DNA from: Fusobacterium ulcerans ATCC 49185 | GTDB lineage: Bacteria > Fusobacteriota > Fusobacteriia > Fusobacteriales > Fusobacteriaceae | DNA: 64,000 nucleotides | Reading direction: 5' to 3' | NCBI RefSeq assembly: GCF_900683735.1 | Contig: NZ_LR215979.1 | Location: 1,426,001 to 1,490,000 of the forward strand | In this document: in pieces, positions 37,236-44,272 of the stretch | Numbering within the stretch: position 1 is the stretch's first letter | Layout: each line of letters begins with the position of its first letter | Position numbers and translations under genes: made by a program | The notes under the pieces: model-generated | Told to the model about the DNA's origin: nothing | The model's database searches: none | The model's input: the letters and a program-made list of their open reading frames with translations, nothing else

Positions 37236-37628
37236 TTATTTACTTTTATTTGTTTTTAATGCTTCTAATTGTCTAAATCTATTAATTATATTTTCCTGCT
37301 CTTTCATTTGCGCTTCTAAATCTTTTAAAGCTGCTTGATATTTTGATGCAAGCTCTCCATATTGCTCTTTATAGAATTTCACATCTTTCATTTGATTTAA
37401 TTTTGCTACTTTTTCTGATAATTGATTGTATATTTCTCTTTGTTTAGCCAAAGTTGATTGTGCTGCTTCTGCTATCTTTTTCTCTGTATTAAATTTTTCC
37501 TGCTCTTTTTGTATCAATAGATTGTATTCCTGTTCCAAACCTTTGAAACGCGCTTCAAGATTATCCACTTCTGCTCCCATCATTGATGCTGATAATACAA
37601 TTGTTCCTAGTACTAATAGTTTTTTCAT
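37236..37628 (-). CDS. FadA-family adhesin
   Basis: A 130-residue protein, the FadA length. The start is ATG 37628; the in-frame TTG upstream is part of the ribosome site GGAGGGA. After the signal peptide (MKKLLVLGTIVLSASMMGA) come LEARFKGLEQEYNLLIQKEQ and the hallmark second helix FYKEQYGELASKYQAALKDL (FadA: FYKSQYQDLASKYEDALKKL), ending with NRFRQLEAL. FadA mediates host-cell attachment (cadherins) and forms amyloid-like filaments in F. nucleatum. Whether this homologue has those activities is not known. It lies in an operon of lipoproteins and the autotransporter. Confidence 0.88.
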   Translation of the reverse strand: MKKLLVLGTIVLSASMMGAEVDNLEARFKGLEQEYNLLIQKEQEKFNTEKKIAEAAQSTLAKQREIYNQLSEKVAKLNQMKDVKFYKEQYGELASKYQAALKDLEAQMKEQENIINRFRQLEALKTNKSK

Positions 37629-37643
37629 AAATCCCTCCAAAGT

Positions 37644-38138
37644 TTATTTTTTATTAAGTTCTTCTAGTAAATTTAATTTCTCTATTATTTCTTTTCTTCT
37701 CTCTTCCCCTATATTCTTATTTCCAAGTTCTTTATTCATTTTATTCAACTCTTCAAACAGTTCTTCTTTTGTCATTTTTTTAAGTCTTGCTTCCTCTTTC
37801 AGCTTCGCTTCTTCTCTCAATCTTTTTTCTTCTTTTATTCTTTCTTGTTCCCTTAATTTCTCCTGCTCTTTTAGCTTCTCTTGTGCTCTTATTTTTTCTT
37901 GTTCCTTTAACTTTTCTTCTTCCCTTGCTCTTTCTTGAGCTTTTAGTCTTTCCTGCTCTTTTATTTTTTCTTGTTCTCTTAACTTCTCTTGTTCTTTTAA
38001 TTTATTCTTTTCCATTGCCAGGTTTAGTAATCTCTGCCTATTTTGATCCATATTTTCTGCACTTGGTCTGCTGTTTTGATTTGAACATCCTATCAATATT
38101 AAAGAAAGTAATAAAGAAGCTAACACTGCTTTTTTCAT
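37644..38138 (-). CDS. Lipoprotein with an EQEK-rich hexapeptide helix
   Basis: A 164-residue protein; the start ATG 38138 is 8 nt from GGAGG (ATG 38144 is also in frame). The signal peptide ends in a lipobox LILIGC. From about residue 45 to 125 there is an uninterrupted charged stretch of six-residue units of the type K-E-Q-E-K-L / R-E-Q-E-R-I, about 13 in all. Alternating charges with this period suggest a stable single alpha-helix reaching outward rather than a normal heptad coiled coil. The C-terminus is a short helical bundle (MTKEELFEELNKMNKELG). Probably a rigid envelope spacer, by inference. Repeats at DNA level may vary in number. Confidence 0.75.
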   Translation of the reverse strand: MKKAVLASLLLSLILIGCSNQNSRPSAENMDQNRQRLLNLAMEKNKLKEQEKLREQEKIKEQERLKAQERAREEEKLKEQEKIRAQEKLKEQEKLREQERIKEEKRLREEAKLKEEARLKKMTKEELFEELNKMNKELGNKNIGEERRKEIIEKLNLLEELNKK

Positions 38139-38156
38139 AGACATTTCCTCCATTTG

Positions 38157-38777
38157 CTAATTACTTTTATTTTCTTCTTCTACTTTTTCACTTTTTATTT
38201 TTTCTTCTTTTACTTCTTCTTTCATTATTTTTTCATCTTTTGCTTTTTCATCTTTTTTTACTTCTTCTTTATTTACTTTTTCATCTTTTATGATTCCTTC
38301 TGCTTTTAAAATATCATTGAGTTTATATTTTTCAATCACAGAATTATAGTAATCTACTTGAGCTTTTGTAAATTTTTCATTTGCTAAATTCTGATACAAA
38401 AGTGGAAGTGTCTCTTCTAATGTCTTGCTGTTATATCTTTCTTTATTTTTCTCATAATAATCTTGTACTTCTTTATCTGTTACAGCAGTTTTTGATTTCA
38501 GTTCTCTCTCTACAAAGTAATTAACCTTTAGATTTTCCTGAGCCTTTTTTATACTCTCTATCTCTTCTGGTGTATATTGCGCATTATCAGCTTCTATCAC
38601 TAATGCTTTATACACTAGTATTTTCGCTATTTCATCTTTATCCAGTTGTTTTTCTTTATCTGTTAAAGTTATTTTTTCTTCTTTTTTCACTGAAGTATCC
38701 TTAGTTGAATCACATCCCACCATTATTACTCCAAGTATAAAAACACAAATAATTCTCTTAAATATTTTCATTGACAT
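38157..38777 (-). CDS. Lipoprotein with a SurA/PpiC N-terminal-like domain
   Basis: A 206-residue protein with lipobox VIMVGC. Residues about 40-165 carry the helical chaperone pattern: IAKILVYKALVIEADNAQYT, then YFVERELKSKTAVTDKEVQDYYEKNKERYN and VDYYNSVIEKYKLNDIL. The match to the SurA/PpiC N-domain (T.VTD.EV..YY..N...Y) is clearer than in the short genes 5629-6063 and 25433-25861, which share the same order and look like signal-less relatives. No parvulin domain follows; instead there is a Lys/Glu tail (DEKAKDEKIMKEEVKEEKIK). It likely acts as a membrane-anchored periplasmic chaperone for the adhesins, by inference. Confidence 0.72.
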   Translation of the reverse strand: MSMKIFKRIICVFILGVIMVGCDSTKDTSVKKEEKITLTDKEKQLDKDEIAKILVYKALVIEADNAQYTPEEIESIKKAQENLKVNYFVERELKSKTAVTDKEVQDYYEKNKERYNSKTLEETLPLLYQNLANEKFTKAQVDYYNSVIEKYKLNDILKAEGIIKDEKVNKEEVKKDEKAKDEKIMKEEVKEEKIKSEKVEEENKSN

Positions 38778-38808
38778 TTTCTATTTTTTCTCCTTTTATG
38801 TGTACTTA

Positions 38809-39018
38809 TTAATCTATCTTTCCTCTTATTTCATTCATTAGTTGTTCATTTTTTTCTTGATATGTCATAGTTTTTGCCTCTTTCTCTTTAGATGTTTCCA
38901 TATAGGCTTTTCTTCTCTGCTCTAGTATATATCTGGGATCATCTTTATTTATATTTTGACTTGAGCAACTTACAAAAAAAATACAGCATGGTATAACTGA
39001 CAAAATAAATTTCTTCAT
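38809..39018 (-). CDS. Small lipoprotein
   Basis: A 69-residue protein. The signal peptide MKKFILSVIPCCIFFVSC ends in a lipobox-like FVSC, leaving a mature peptide of about 52 residues (SSQNINKDDPRYILEQRRKAY...) that is hydrophilic and helical. The start is behind AAAGGAGAAAG. It lies between the HU-like gene 39042-39341 and the SurA-like lipoprotein in module 2. Function unknown; small lipoproteins are a regular part of fusobacterial RadD-type operons. Confidence 0.7.
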   Translation of the reverse strand: MKKFILSVIPCCIFFVSCSSQNINKDDPRYILEQRRKAYMETSKEKEAKTMTYQEKNEQLMNEIRGKID

Positions 39019-39041
39019 ATTTCTTTCTCCTTTAATTAAAA

Positions 39042-39341
39042 TTATTTAGACATTTCATTTATTTTCTTTATTATATTTTTAGCTATAACAAATTTTACTG
39101 TTTTAGGTGGAGTTATTGTCATTCTTTCTCTAGTTGATGGATTACTTATGACCCTCTCCTTTTTTTGTAATATTTTAAATTTTCCCTTTTTTTGTAATTT
39201 TACTTCTCCATCTTTTAATAAACCAACTTTTAAAGTTTCAAAAAAAACTTCTAAATCCATTCTAGCTTCTTTTAAATTTTTTATTTCTCCATTATGAGAA
39301 GTTTTTTTTCTATATTCATTAATAAAACTTTTTTTATTCAT
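39042..39341 (-). CDS. Divergent HU-like DNA-binding protein, second gene of module 2
   Basis: A 99-residue protein with the HU order: helices KNLKEARMDLEVFFETLKVGL, strand VKLQKKGKFKILQKKERVI (HU: V.L.GFG.F.V..R), arm with NPSTRERMTITPPKTVKFVIAKNI. The usual GFG is KKG, so it is diverged. Its ATG overlaps the stop of the preceding HU-like gene by one base (TAATG), so the pair is translationally coupled, as expected for a heterodimer such as IHF. It may bend DNA near the operon promoter; this is inference. Confidence 0.7.
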   Translation of the reverse strand: MNKKSFINEYRKKTSHNGEIKNLKEARMDLEVFFETLKVGLLKDGEVKLQKKGKFKILQKKERVISNPSTRERMTITPPKTVKFVIAKNIIKKINEMSK

Positions 39342-39673
39342 TAGCTTTCACATTCCTTTTCATTAAGCAGTTTTTTTAAATTATCCCCAGCAGCAAATTT
39401 TATTATTTTTTTTGGAGGTATCATTTTCTTTTCAAGCATATAACTACTTTCCCCTTTCTTTTTAAATGGAAGAACAACTCTCCTTGGGTTAGTTTCTCTT
39501 AATTCAAACTTTCCAATTCCCTTAAAAATTACTTTTTTCTCTTTTAAAAGCGATTCTATAAGGGTTTCCCATATAGAATCTATTTTCTGTTTTGCTACTT
39601 TTGCTGATGCTATTTTTTCACCTTTTTCTCTATATAAATCTACATAGAGTCTTAAAAAATCTTTCTCCCTCAT
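39341..39673 (-). CDS. Divergent HU-like DNA-binding protein, first gene of module 2
   Basis: A 110-residue protein, longer than HU (about 90) because the DNA-binding arm carries an insertion (LPFKKKGESSYMLEKK). The HU core is visible in AKVAKQKIDSIWETLIESLLKEKKVIFKGIGKFELRETNP, read as the second helix plus GIGKFE, and the arm base in MIPPKKIIKFAAGDNLKKLL. ATG 39673 follows GAGGGGG. It heads the module 2 operon about 45 bp from the inverted 26-bp site at 39719-39744. With the coupled neighbour it may form a heterodimer that shapes that promoter region. Confidence 0.72.
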   Translation of the reverse strand: MREKDFLRLYVDLYREKGEKIASAKVAKQKIDSIWETLIESLLKEKKVIFKGIGKFELRETNPRRVVLPFKKKGESSYMLEKKMIPPKKIIKFAAGDNLKKLLNEKECES

Positions 39674-39718
39674 CTTTCCCCCTCTCTATTATTTTCTCTA
39701 TTCCACGTTTTTTAAAGT

Positions 39719-39975
39719 GTTCTCGTTTATGTATAAATGCGAACACTTGCAAAAATATTTTTGTAATTTTATATTAAAAGAACGTTTATTTTGAAGAACT
39801 TTACTTTATACCAGTTGTTTTTTTTCAAAAAAAATCTTGACATTATTCATTAAGAAAGATATTATATACTCATTAAGAATATACAAATTTTTGTTTGGAA
39901 TTAAGAATGTTATAGTTAATTTTGTATGCTTGAAAATTTTCTGGAAAAGGTTCGCATTTATACATAAAGAAGAAC
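39719..39975. repeat. Pair of inverted 26-bp sites enclosing a promoter segment upstream of module 2
   Basis: The site at 39719-39744 (GTTCTCG TTTATGTATAAAT GCGAAC) recurs in inverted orientation at 39950-39975, with 24 of 26 positions identical and 205 bp between. Each site is itself an imperfect palindrome around TTTATGTATAAA flanked by GTTC and GAAC. The enclosed DNA carries the promoter at 39837-39865 and CATTAAGAA-type direct repeats at 39848-39856 and 39871-39879 with a third variant at 39899-39907. The pair could be recombination sites of an invertible promoter or twin operators of a dimeric regulator. Nothing in 39674-40052 looks coding. Confidence 0.6.
39837..39865 (+). promoter_or_regulatory. 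Strong-looking sigma70-type promoter pointing away from module 2
   Basis: A perfect -35 TTGACA (39837-39842), a 17-nt spacer and -10 TATTAT (39860-39865) face right, where no plus-strand gene starts for 3 kb. In the opposite direction only an extended -10-like TGGTATAAA (39813-39805) without a good -35 is seen. The orientation is unexplained unless the segment inverts. Confidence 0.55.
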
Positions 39976-40052
39976 TATAAGAAAATCCCTCTTTATTTTT
40001 GTCATTCTTTATTTTATTTACTGAGTAAAATTTTTTGTAATATAAAAAAATA

Positions 40053-40070
40053 CAGAGATTTTACTCTCTG
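40053..40070 (-). terminator. Terminator of the replication-module operon
   Basis: On the minus strand CAGAGA-GTAAAA-TCTCTG is followed by TATTTTTTTATA. It lies about 65 bp after the last gene (40137). A competing 9-bp hairpin (40023-40031 with 40058-40066) overlaps it. Confidence 0.7.
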
Positions 40071-40136
40071 CACTTTCTTGTTTAACTATTTTCTTGTTTC
40101 TTTCAGTTTATGTTTAAAAGCTATAATACTTCTAGA

Positions 40137-40454
40137 CTATGCTTCTGGTGTATTATTTTTTACATAAAAGCTGTATGCTGCAAGTAAACTTCTGTACTTG
40201 TCTATTGTTCCCAGTGAAGTGTTGTAAGACTTGATTTCTTTCTCTGCGCTTTCCTGCCAGTCACTATATGATTCATATGCTGAATTTTCTGGAAATGCTG
40301 TTCCCGCCTCCACTAATTCTCCTATATGCTCCAAAGTTGCTGTGATGTCATCTATATTTTTCAATATAGCCTTTTCTCTCTTGATTGCATTTTCCACCTT
40401 TACAATTTCCTTTTGTACCACTGTCAAAATTACTTGATTTTCTTCTGATGCCAT
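40137..40454 (-). CDS. Small helical protein of the phage/plasmid-like module
   Basis: A 105-residue protein starting at ATG 40454 with AGGAGG upstream; the longer in-frame start has no ribosome site. It is mostly helical (VVQKEIVKVENAIKREKAILKNIDDITATLEHI; SAEKEIKSYNTSLGTIDKYRSLLAAYSFYV, both abbreviated from longer segments). I recognise no family. It lies downstream of the HTH gene and behind two overlapping dyads (40528-40551). It may be a phage- or plasmid-type accessory protein. Confidence 0.5.
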   Translation of the reverse strand: MASEENQVILTVVQKEIVKVENAIKREKAILKNIDDITATLEHIGELVEAGTAFPENSAYESYSDWQESAEKEIKSYNTSLGTIDKYRSLLAAYSFYVKNNTPEA

Positions 40455-40527
40455 TTTGCTGCCTCCTATGTTTTTGTTGTTTCCATAGGTATATGATACT
40501 CTAGATGACAGCAATTAAACAGTGACG

Positions 40528-40551
40528 AATTGTTACAATTTGTTACAAATT
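40528..40551. promoter_or_regulatory. Overlapping TTGTTACAA operators
   Basis: AATTGTTACAATT (40528-40540, 6-1-6 dyad) overlaps AATTTGTTACAAATT (40537-40551, 7-1-7 dyad). Together they form tandem TTGTTACAA units about one helical turn apart. They lie about 75 bp upstream of the 40454 start, between it and the HTH gene, and could be the binding site of that HTH protein. Confidence 0.5.
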
Positions 40552-40566
40552 GTGAAGCTCTCAAAA

Positions 40567-40806
40567 TTATTCCATCAAAAAGATCAAGCTCCTTGTATAA
40601 ATTAAAATTTTATTTCCAATTCTTCTATTGAGAACTTCTCCCCCTTCTACTTTGTCATAAATAGTATTTTTATGTCTTTTAAAATACTTGGCTACTTCCT
40701 CTATTGTTGCCCATTCTCCAAGTTGCTCCACCATTTTCTCTACCAGCAGTTTATCAAAATTTGAAAGACTTCCTAATTTTTGACACATATAATCTTCTCT
40801 AGTCAT
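40567..40806 (-). CDS. Small HTH protein (excisionase/MerR-like)
   Basis: A 79-residue protein starting at ATG 40806, which follows AGGAG; a longer in-frame start is not supported. Residues about 33-75 form a winged-helix type HTH: EWATIEEVAKYFKRHKNTIY...VLNRRIGNKILIYTRSL, the pattern of phage excisionases and small DNA-binding adaptors (..EVA.yl.vs..TIY...). It follows the DnaC-like gene in the same operon. It may control the module through the adjacent TTGTTACAA dyads or act in excision. No integrase is in the window. Confidence 0.65.
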   Translation of the reverse strand: MTREDYMCQKLGSLSNFDKLLVEKMVEQLGEWATIEEVAKYFKRHKNTIYDKVEGGEVLNRRIGNKILIYTRSLIFLME

Positions 40807-40870
40807 TTTGCACTTCTCCTTTTTTGTTTTTCTTTTGTATACTCTCTTCCCATTTTTCCTCTTAAATTTT

Positions 40871-41677
40871 TTAAGATATAAATTCTGCAAATCTCTTCTG
40901 GGTCATTCCCCTTCTGCTCTTCCCTGTTACTTCTACTGGAAAGCACATATCTATTATTCTGTCTCTTATCCTGTTCTGCCCTTGTGTAGAGAATTTCTCG
41001 CTTAACTCGCATTTTCCCTCATCTGCACTGAAATTCAAATTTGTTGAAATTATAAGGGGCTTCTCGCTTCTGTATCTCCCATCAATGAGATTGTATATCT
41101 TTTCAGCCCTCCATCCTGTCTGATTTCTATCTAGTCCTTTTTCACTGCCGAAATCATCAATAATCATCAAGTCGCATTTCTCTGTCTGCTCCAAAACTAC
41201 TTTCTCAGCTTCTCCCCACTCCATAGTCAGTTTGTTAAAATACAGTCCTAGATTAATTACCAATACAGTCTTCCCTCTTTCCATGAGATAATTAGCTATA
41301 CAGGCGCTTGCAAATGTCTTTCCTGTTCCTACTCCTCCATACAGGAGCATTCCTTCTTTTTTGTCCTTGCTCATAAAGCTCTCTGCATATCTTTTTGACA
41401 GCTGCATATAATCACTTTTCATATCAGCGCTTTCAAATCTGCTTCTTGCGAATTTTTCATCCATCACAGAAATATCCTTACACTTTTTCATCTTGTTTTT
41501 CATACATTCCTGCACTCTCTTCTTTTCCAGTTCTTCCAGCTCCCTTATCTTGTTTTCTTCCAGACAGTTACAGGCTGGTATATATTCCAGATTCTTTTTA
41601 AAAATCTCTGGAAGGGAATCCATATACTTGTATGGATTTTTCATATACTCTTTCCCGCAAAATTGACATTTTATCAT
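40871..41677 (-). CDS. DnaC/IstB-like AAA+ helicase loader
   Basis: A 268-residue protein. ATG 41677 lies 1 nt past the stop of 41679-42617 with GGAGG inside that gene; an upstream in-frame ATG overlaps the ribosome site. An N-terminal zinc-finger-like part (CQFCGKEY...PACNC) precedes the AAA+ core: Walker A GGVGTGKT, Walker B LMIIDDFGSEK, sensor-1 region LIISTNLN and a C-terminal Arg finger region QNRIRDRIIDMC. Phage and plasmid DnaC homologues load the replicative helicase at the origin. The preceding gene supplies the initiator-like protein. Confidence 0.85.
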   Translation of the reverse strand: MIKCQFCGKEYMKNPYKYMDSLPEIFKKNLEYIPACNCLEENKIRELEELEKKRVQECMKNKMKKCKDISVMDEKFARSRFESADMKSDYMQLSKRYAESFMSKDKKEGMLLYGGVGTGKTFASACIANYLMERGKTVLVINLGLYFNKLTMEWGEAEKVVLEQTEKCDLMIIDDFGSEKGLDRNQTGWRAEKIYNLIDGRYRSEKPLIISTNLNFSADEGKCELSEKFSTQGQNRIRDRIIDMCFPVEVTGKSRRGMTQKRFAEFIS

Positions 41678-41678
41678 C

Positions 41679-42617
41679 TTATTTTCCTCCATTTGCTCCA
41701 TTGAGCAAGTCTTTTATAAAGTCCCCTGTAGTATTCTCATATGCTGGTCTTTCAAACTCTTTCTTGTTCTCATAAGTATTCTTTGTTCTATTTGCTTTAT
41801 CTTTAAAATTTCCATTGAGAGCCTTTTTAAGATTTTCAATTTTAAATATTGCGTTTATACTCATATTGTTTTTTACAAATTCAGATTGAGCCATCAATGT
41901 TAGTGCTTCATACAGTTTGGCAATCCCTAGCTCTCTATACCCCCTCAAGATAATATAGTTCTCTGGAGGATATTTAAAATCTGGCAGTCCTAAATCCCTG
42001 TATTTTTTTAATATCTGCTGTATTAACACTGGTATATCTGCAATATTCTCTTTGTTCTCTTCTGTTTTCTCAATAACTTTCTCTTCTTGCTTTTTTACAG
42101 AGATATTACTTGTATCTTTTTCTGAAAGCGCATTATTTGTATTTTTTTCTTTCTCTTCTGTGTGTGTATTATTTATATCTTCTATTCTTTTATTATCTTC
42201 TAAAAGATAAATATCTTCTGATGTAAGCAAAAAACCATTAATGGTTCTCCCGTTACTGGATTTTAACTTAACGGTAGAAATACTTATTTCATCAATATTT
42301 TCAGGAGTGAATACTAAACTTTTTCCTTTGAATCTTCCATTCTCTTTTTCTTCCACAAGGAGAATTATTTTTAAATCTTCAAATATTTTTAGTCCTTTTG
42401 GAATCCATGCTTTACTCAATCCACTATATTTAGCTATTGTTTCAGTATAGTACTTTATAGTTTTCCCATTAAAATCACTATAGATTTCAGTAAGAGTTAA
42501 ATACAAATTTCTAAGCTTGTCATGTTCTTTTCCCTCATACCGACATCTCAGTAATCGTAATATTTTTTTCTCCTGCCAGCAGAATGGCTGATTTCTTGTG
42601 CTTCTAGTATTATTCAT
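41679..42617 (-). CDS. Phage/plasmid-type replication initiator-like protein with a winged helix
   Basis: A 312-residue protein. The N-terminal 120 residues look like a winged-helix replisome-organiser domain (WQEKKILRLLRCRYEGKEHDKLRNLYLTLTEI, abbreviated; TIAKYSGLSKAWIPKGLKIFEDLKII is the HTH). A low-complexity Glu/Asn/Lys linker (about 130-195) follows, then a DnaD/phage O-like C-terminal region (LIQQILKKYRDLGLPDF; AKLYEALTLMAQSEFVKNNMS). The order initiator, DnaC-like loader, HTH is typical of phage or plasmid replication modules. No capsid, integrase or lysis gene is nearby, so it is a stand-alone remnant or small island. Start ATG 42617 follows an AGGAGTGAG site. Confidence 0.65.
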   Translation of the reverse strand: MNNTRSTRNQPFCWQEKKILRLLRCRYEGKEHDKLRNLYLTLTEIYSDFNGKTIKYYTETIAKYSGLSKAWIPKGLKIFEDLKIILLVEEKENGRFKGKSLVFTPENIDEISISTVKLKSSNGRTINGFLLTSEDIYLLEDNKRIEDINNTHTEEKEKNTNNALSEKDTSNISVKKQEEKVIEKTEENKENIADIPVLIQQILKKYRDLGLPDFKYPPENYIILRGYRELGIAKLYEALTLMAQSEFVKNNMSINAIFKIENLKKALNGNFKDKANRTKNTYENKKEFERPAYENTTGDFIKDLLNGANGGK

Positions 42618-42830
42618 TTCTCACTCCTGTAATTTTTTAATAATATTTATAAATCTTTTTTACATTAACACTCTATACAAACAAGTTTTAATCCCTATGT
42701 TTATTTTTGGTAAACAGAAATATATATTAGCACACAATAACTATTCTTGTATATAGTTTAATTTAAGGGCATAAAATAGCCCTTGAAAACACAGGGGCGA
42801 AAAAATAAAAAAAATATAATTTCAAAAAAT

Positions 42831-42872
42831 AAAAAAAGCTGAGTAACATTTAAAAAAATGTTTTACTCAGCT
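42831..42872. repeat. Second copy of the 42-nt hairpin, upstream of the transposase
   Basis: It is identical in all 42 positions to 24431-24472, 18.4 kb away. Here no minus- or plus-strand gene ends at it, so a terminator role is not obvious. It ends about 50 bp before the transposase ATG. A terminal hairpin of the IS91-like element is plausible. The rest of 42618-42923 contains another small hairpin (AAGGGC 42765-42770 with GCCCTT 42779-42784) and no gene. Confidence 0.6.
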
Positions 42873-42923
42873 CTCTTTTTTGTATAATATAGTTACCACC
42901 CTAATTATACAAAGGAGACATAC

Positions 42924-44132
42924 ATGCAAATCAAACATATTATCTCTAAAATCAATATAACAAATCTTTTAGGTAAAATCAAGAAATATTTTAAAAATGA
43001 GCATTTTGAGGATATTAAACAGACTATTCAAAAATTCTTAGCTTGTTCTATTGATAAATCTTTTCTCTCTCTTCAATGCCCTAATTGTCATGATGCGCAT
43101 AAAATTAAAGTTACTTGTAAATCTAGATTTTGTCCTTCCTGCGGTAAACGTTATTCTGCTGTTTGAACTGAAAAAACTTCCGCTTCTCTTATTGATGTTA
43201 AACATAGAAGTGTCCTTTTTACTATTCCTGAAGAACTTAGAATGTTTTTCTTCTATGATAGAGATCTTTTAACTAAGCTTGCTTATGCTGTTAATGATGT
43301 TTTTAAATATCAATTTCATAACATTAAAGCAAAAAATCAAAGAATTCATAAAATTTCAAAATATTCTTCTAAATACTTTACTAACTCAGATATCATTCAT
43401 TATGGATTGATTACTGTTATTCACACCTTTGGACGCGATCTTAAATGGAACCCTCATATTCATGCTATTGTTACTTTAGGTGGTTTCAATAAAAACTACC
43501 AATTTCTTGAAAAAAAATATTTTCATGTCAATTCCATTGCTGGACAATGGAAAAAAATGGTTATTGATATTGTTAAATCTGGAAATTATGACAAGCCTGA
43601 AATTAAAGCTAAAGCTTATGCTGCTGCTAACTACCTTTATCGCAAAAATACAAGATTCTTTTTCAATGTTGCAAAAAATGATTTAAATAATAATATTTAT
43701 GCAATTAAATATATTGGCAGATATCTAGCAAGAGCTCCTATCGCAGAATATAAAATTATTGATTTTTATGATAATAAGGTTACTTTCTATTATGAAAGTC
43801 TTGCTGATGATAAACAAAGAATTGAGCTTACTTTAGATGCAGAAACATTTCTTTCCAAATTAATTATTCACATTCCCCCTAAACATTTCAAAATGATTAG
43901 GCGCTTTGGAATCTATTCTAGAAATATTAAATCAGAACTTAAAAACATCATGAAATTCATGAGAAAATATGTCTCTAAATATTCCAATTTTACTTTTTAT
44001 CAACTTGAAATATGGAAAGCTTTTGGAGTAAATCCTTTTTATTGTTTTAAATGTAATACCAGAATGAAAGTTAAAAAAATATCATATTTTAATATACATA
44101 CAGGCTCCATTTGCTGGAAAGAATATCGCTAA
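42924..44132 (+). pseudogene. IS91-type HUH transposase gene interrupted by an in-frame TGA
   Basis: Two open segments in one frame (42924-43163 and 43167-44132) are separated only by TGA at 43164-43166. The N-terminal part is the IS91 zinc-binding domain (CPNC...C.SRFCPSCGKRYS). The second part holds the HUH motif WNPHIHAIVTLGG and the tyrosine region KYIGRYLARAPIAEY, and ends with a Cys pair (CFKCN). IS91 relatives often have Trp near the stop position, so TGG to TGA is the likely change. Together the parts make a normal-length product of about 402 residues. No other frameshift is visible, so inactivation looks recent. Confidence 0.82.
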
Positions 44133-44134
44133 AT

Positions 44135-44153
44135 AGCTGATTAACAATCAGCT
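44135..44153 (+). terminator. Terminator after the transposase gene
   Basis: AGCTGATT-AAC-AATCAGCT followed by TTTTT, starting 2 nt after the stop codon. Confidence 0.75.
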
Positions 44154-44272
44154 TTTTTGTGCTGTCAATTTTAATCTTATTCAATTAATATATCTAATAT
44201 GAATACAAAATAATTAACATTTTTTATTTTTTCAACAAATTTATCAAATTATAATTTCCTAAGAAATAAAAA

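Larger units (their letters stand above)
42831..44160 (+). mobile_element. IS91-family-like insertion element (approximate ends)
   Basis: The extent is set only by the upstream hairpin and the terminator downstream of the transposase. IS91-type elements move by rolling circle and lack terminal inverted repeats and target duplications, so true ends cannot be read by eye. The transposase gene is interrupted, so the copy may be inactive unless the stop is read through. Confidence 0.55.

Noticed and set aside
39719-39744. The 26-bp site as the chromosomal dif site
   Set aside because: It shares the ATGTATA-like centre of dif-type sequences, but the arms do not fit a dif consensus and there are two inverted copies.
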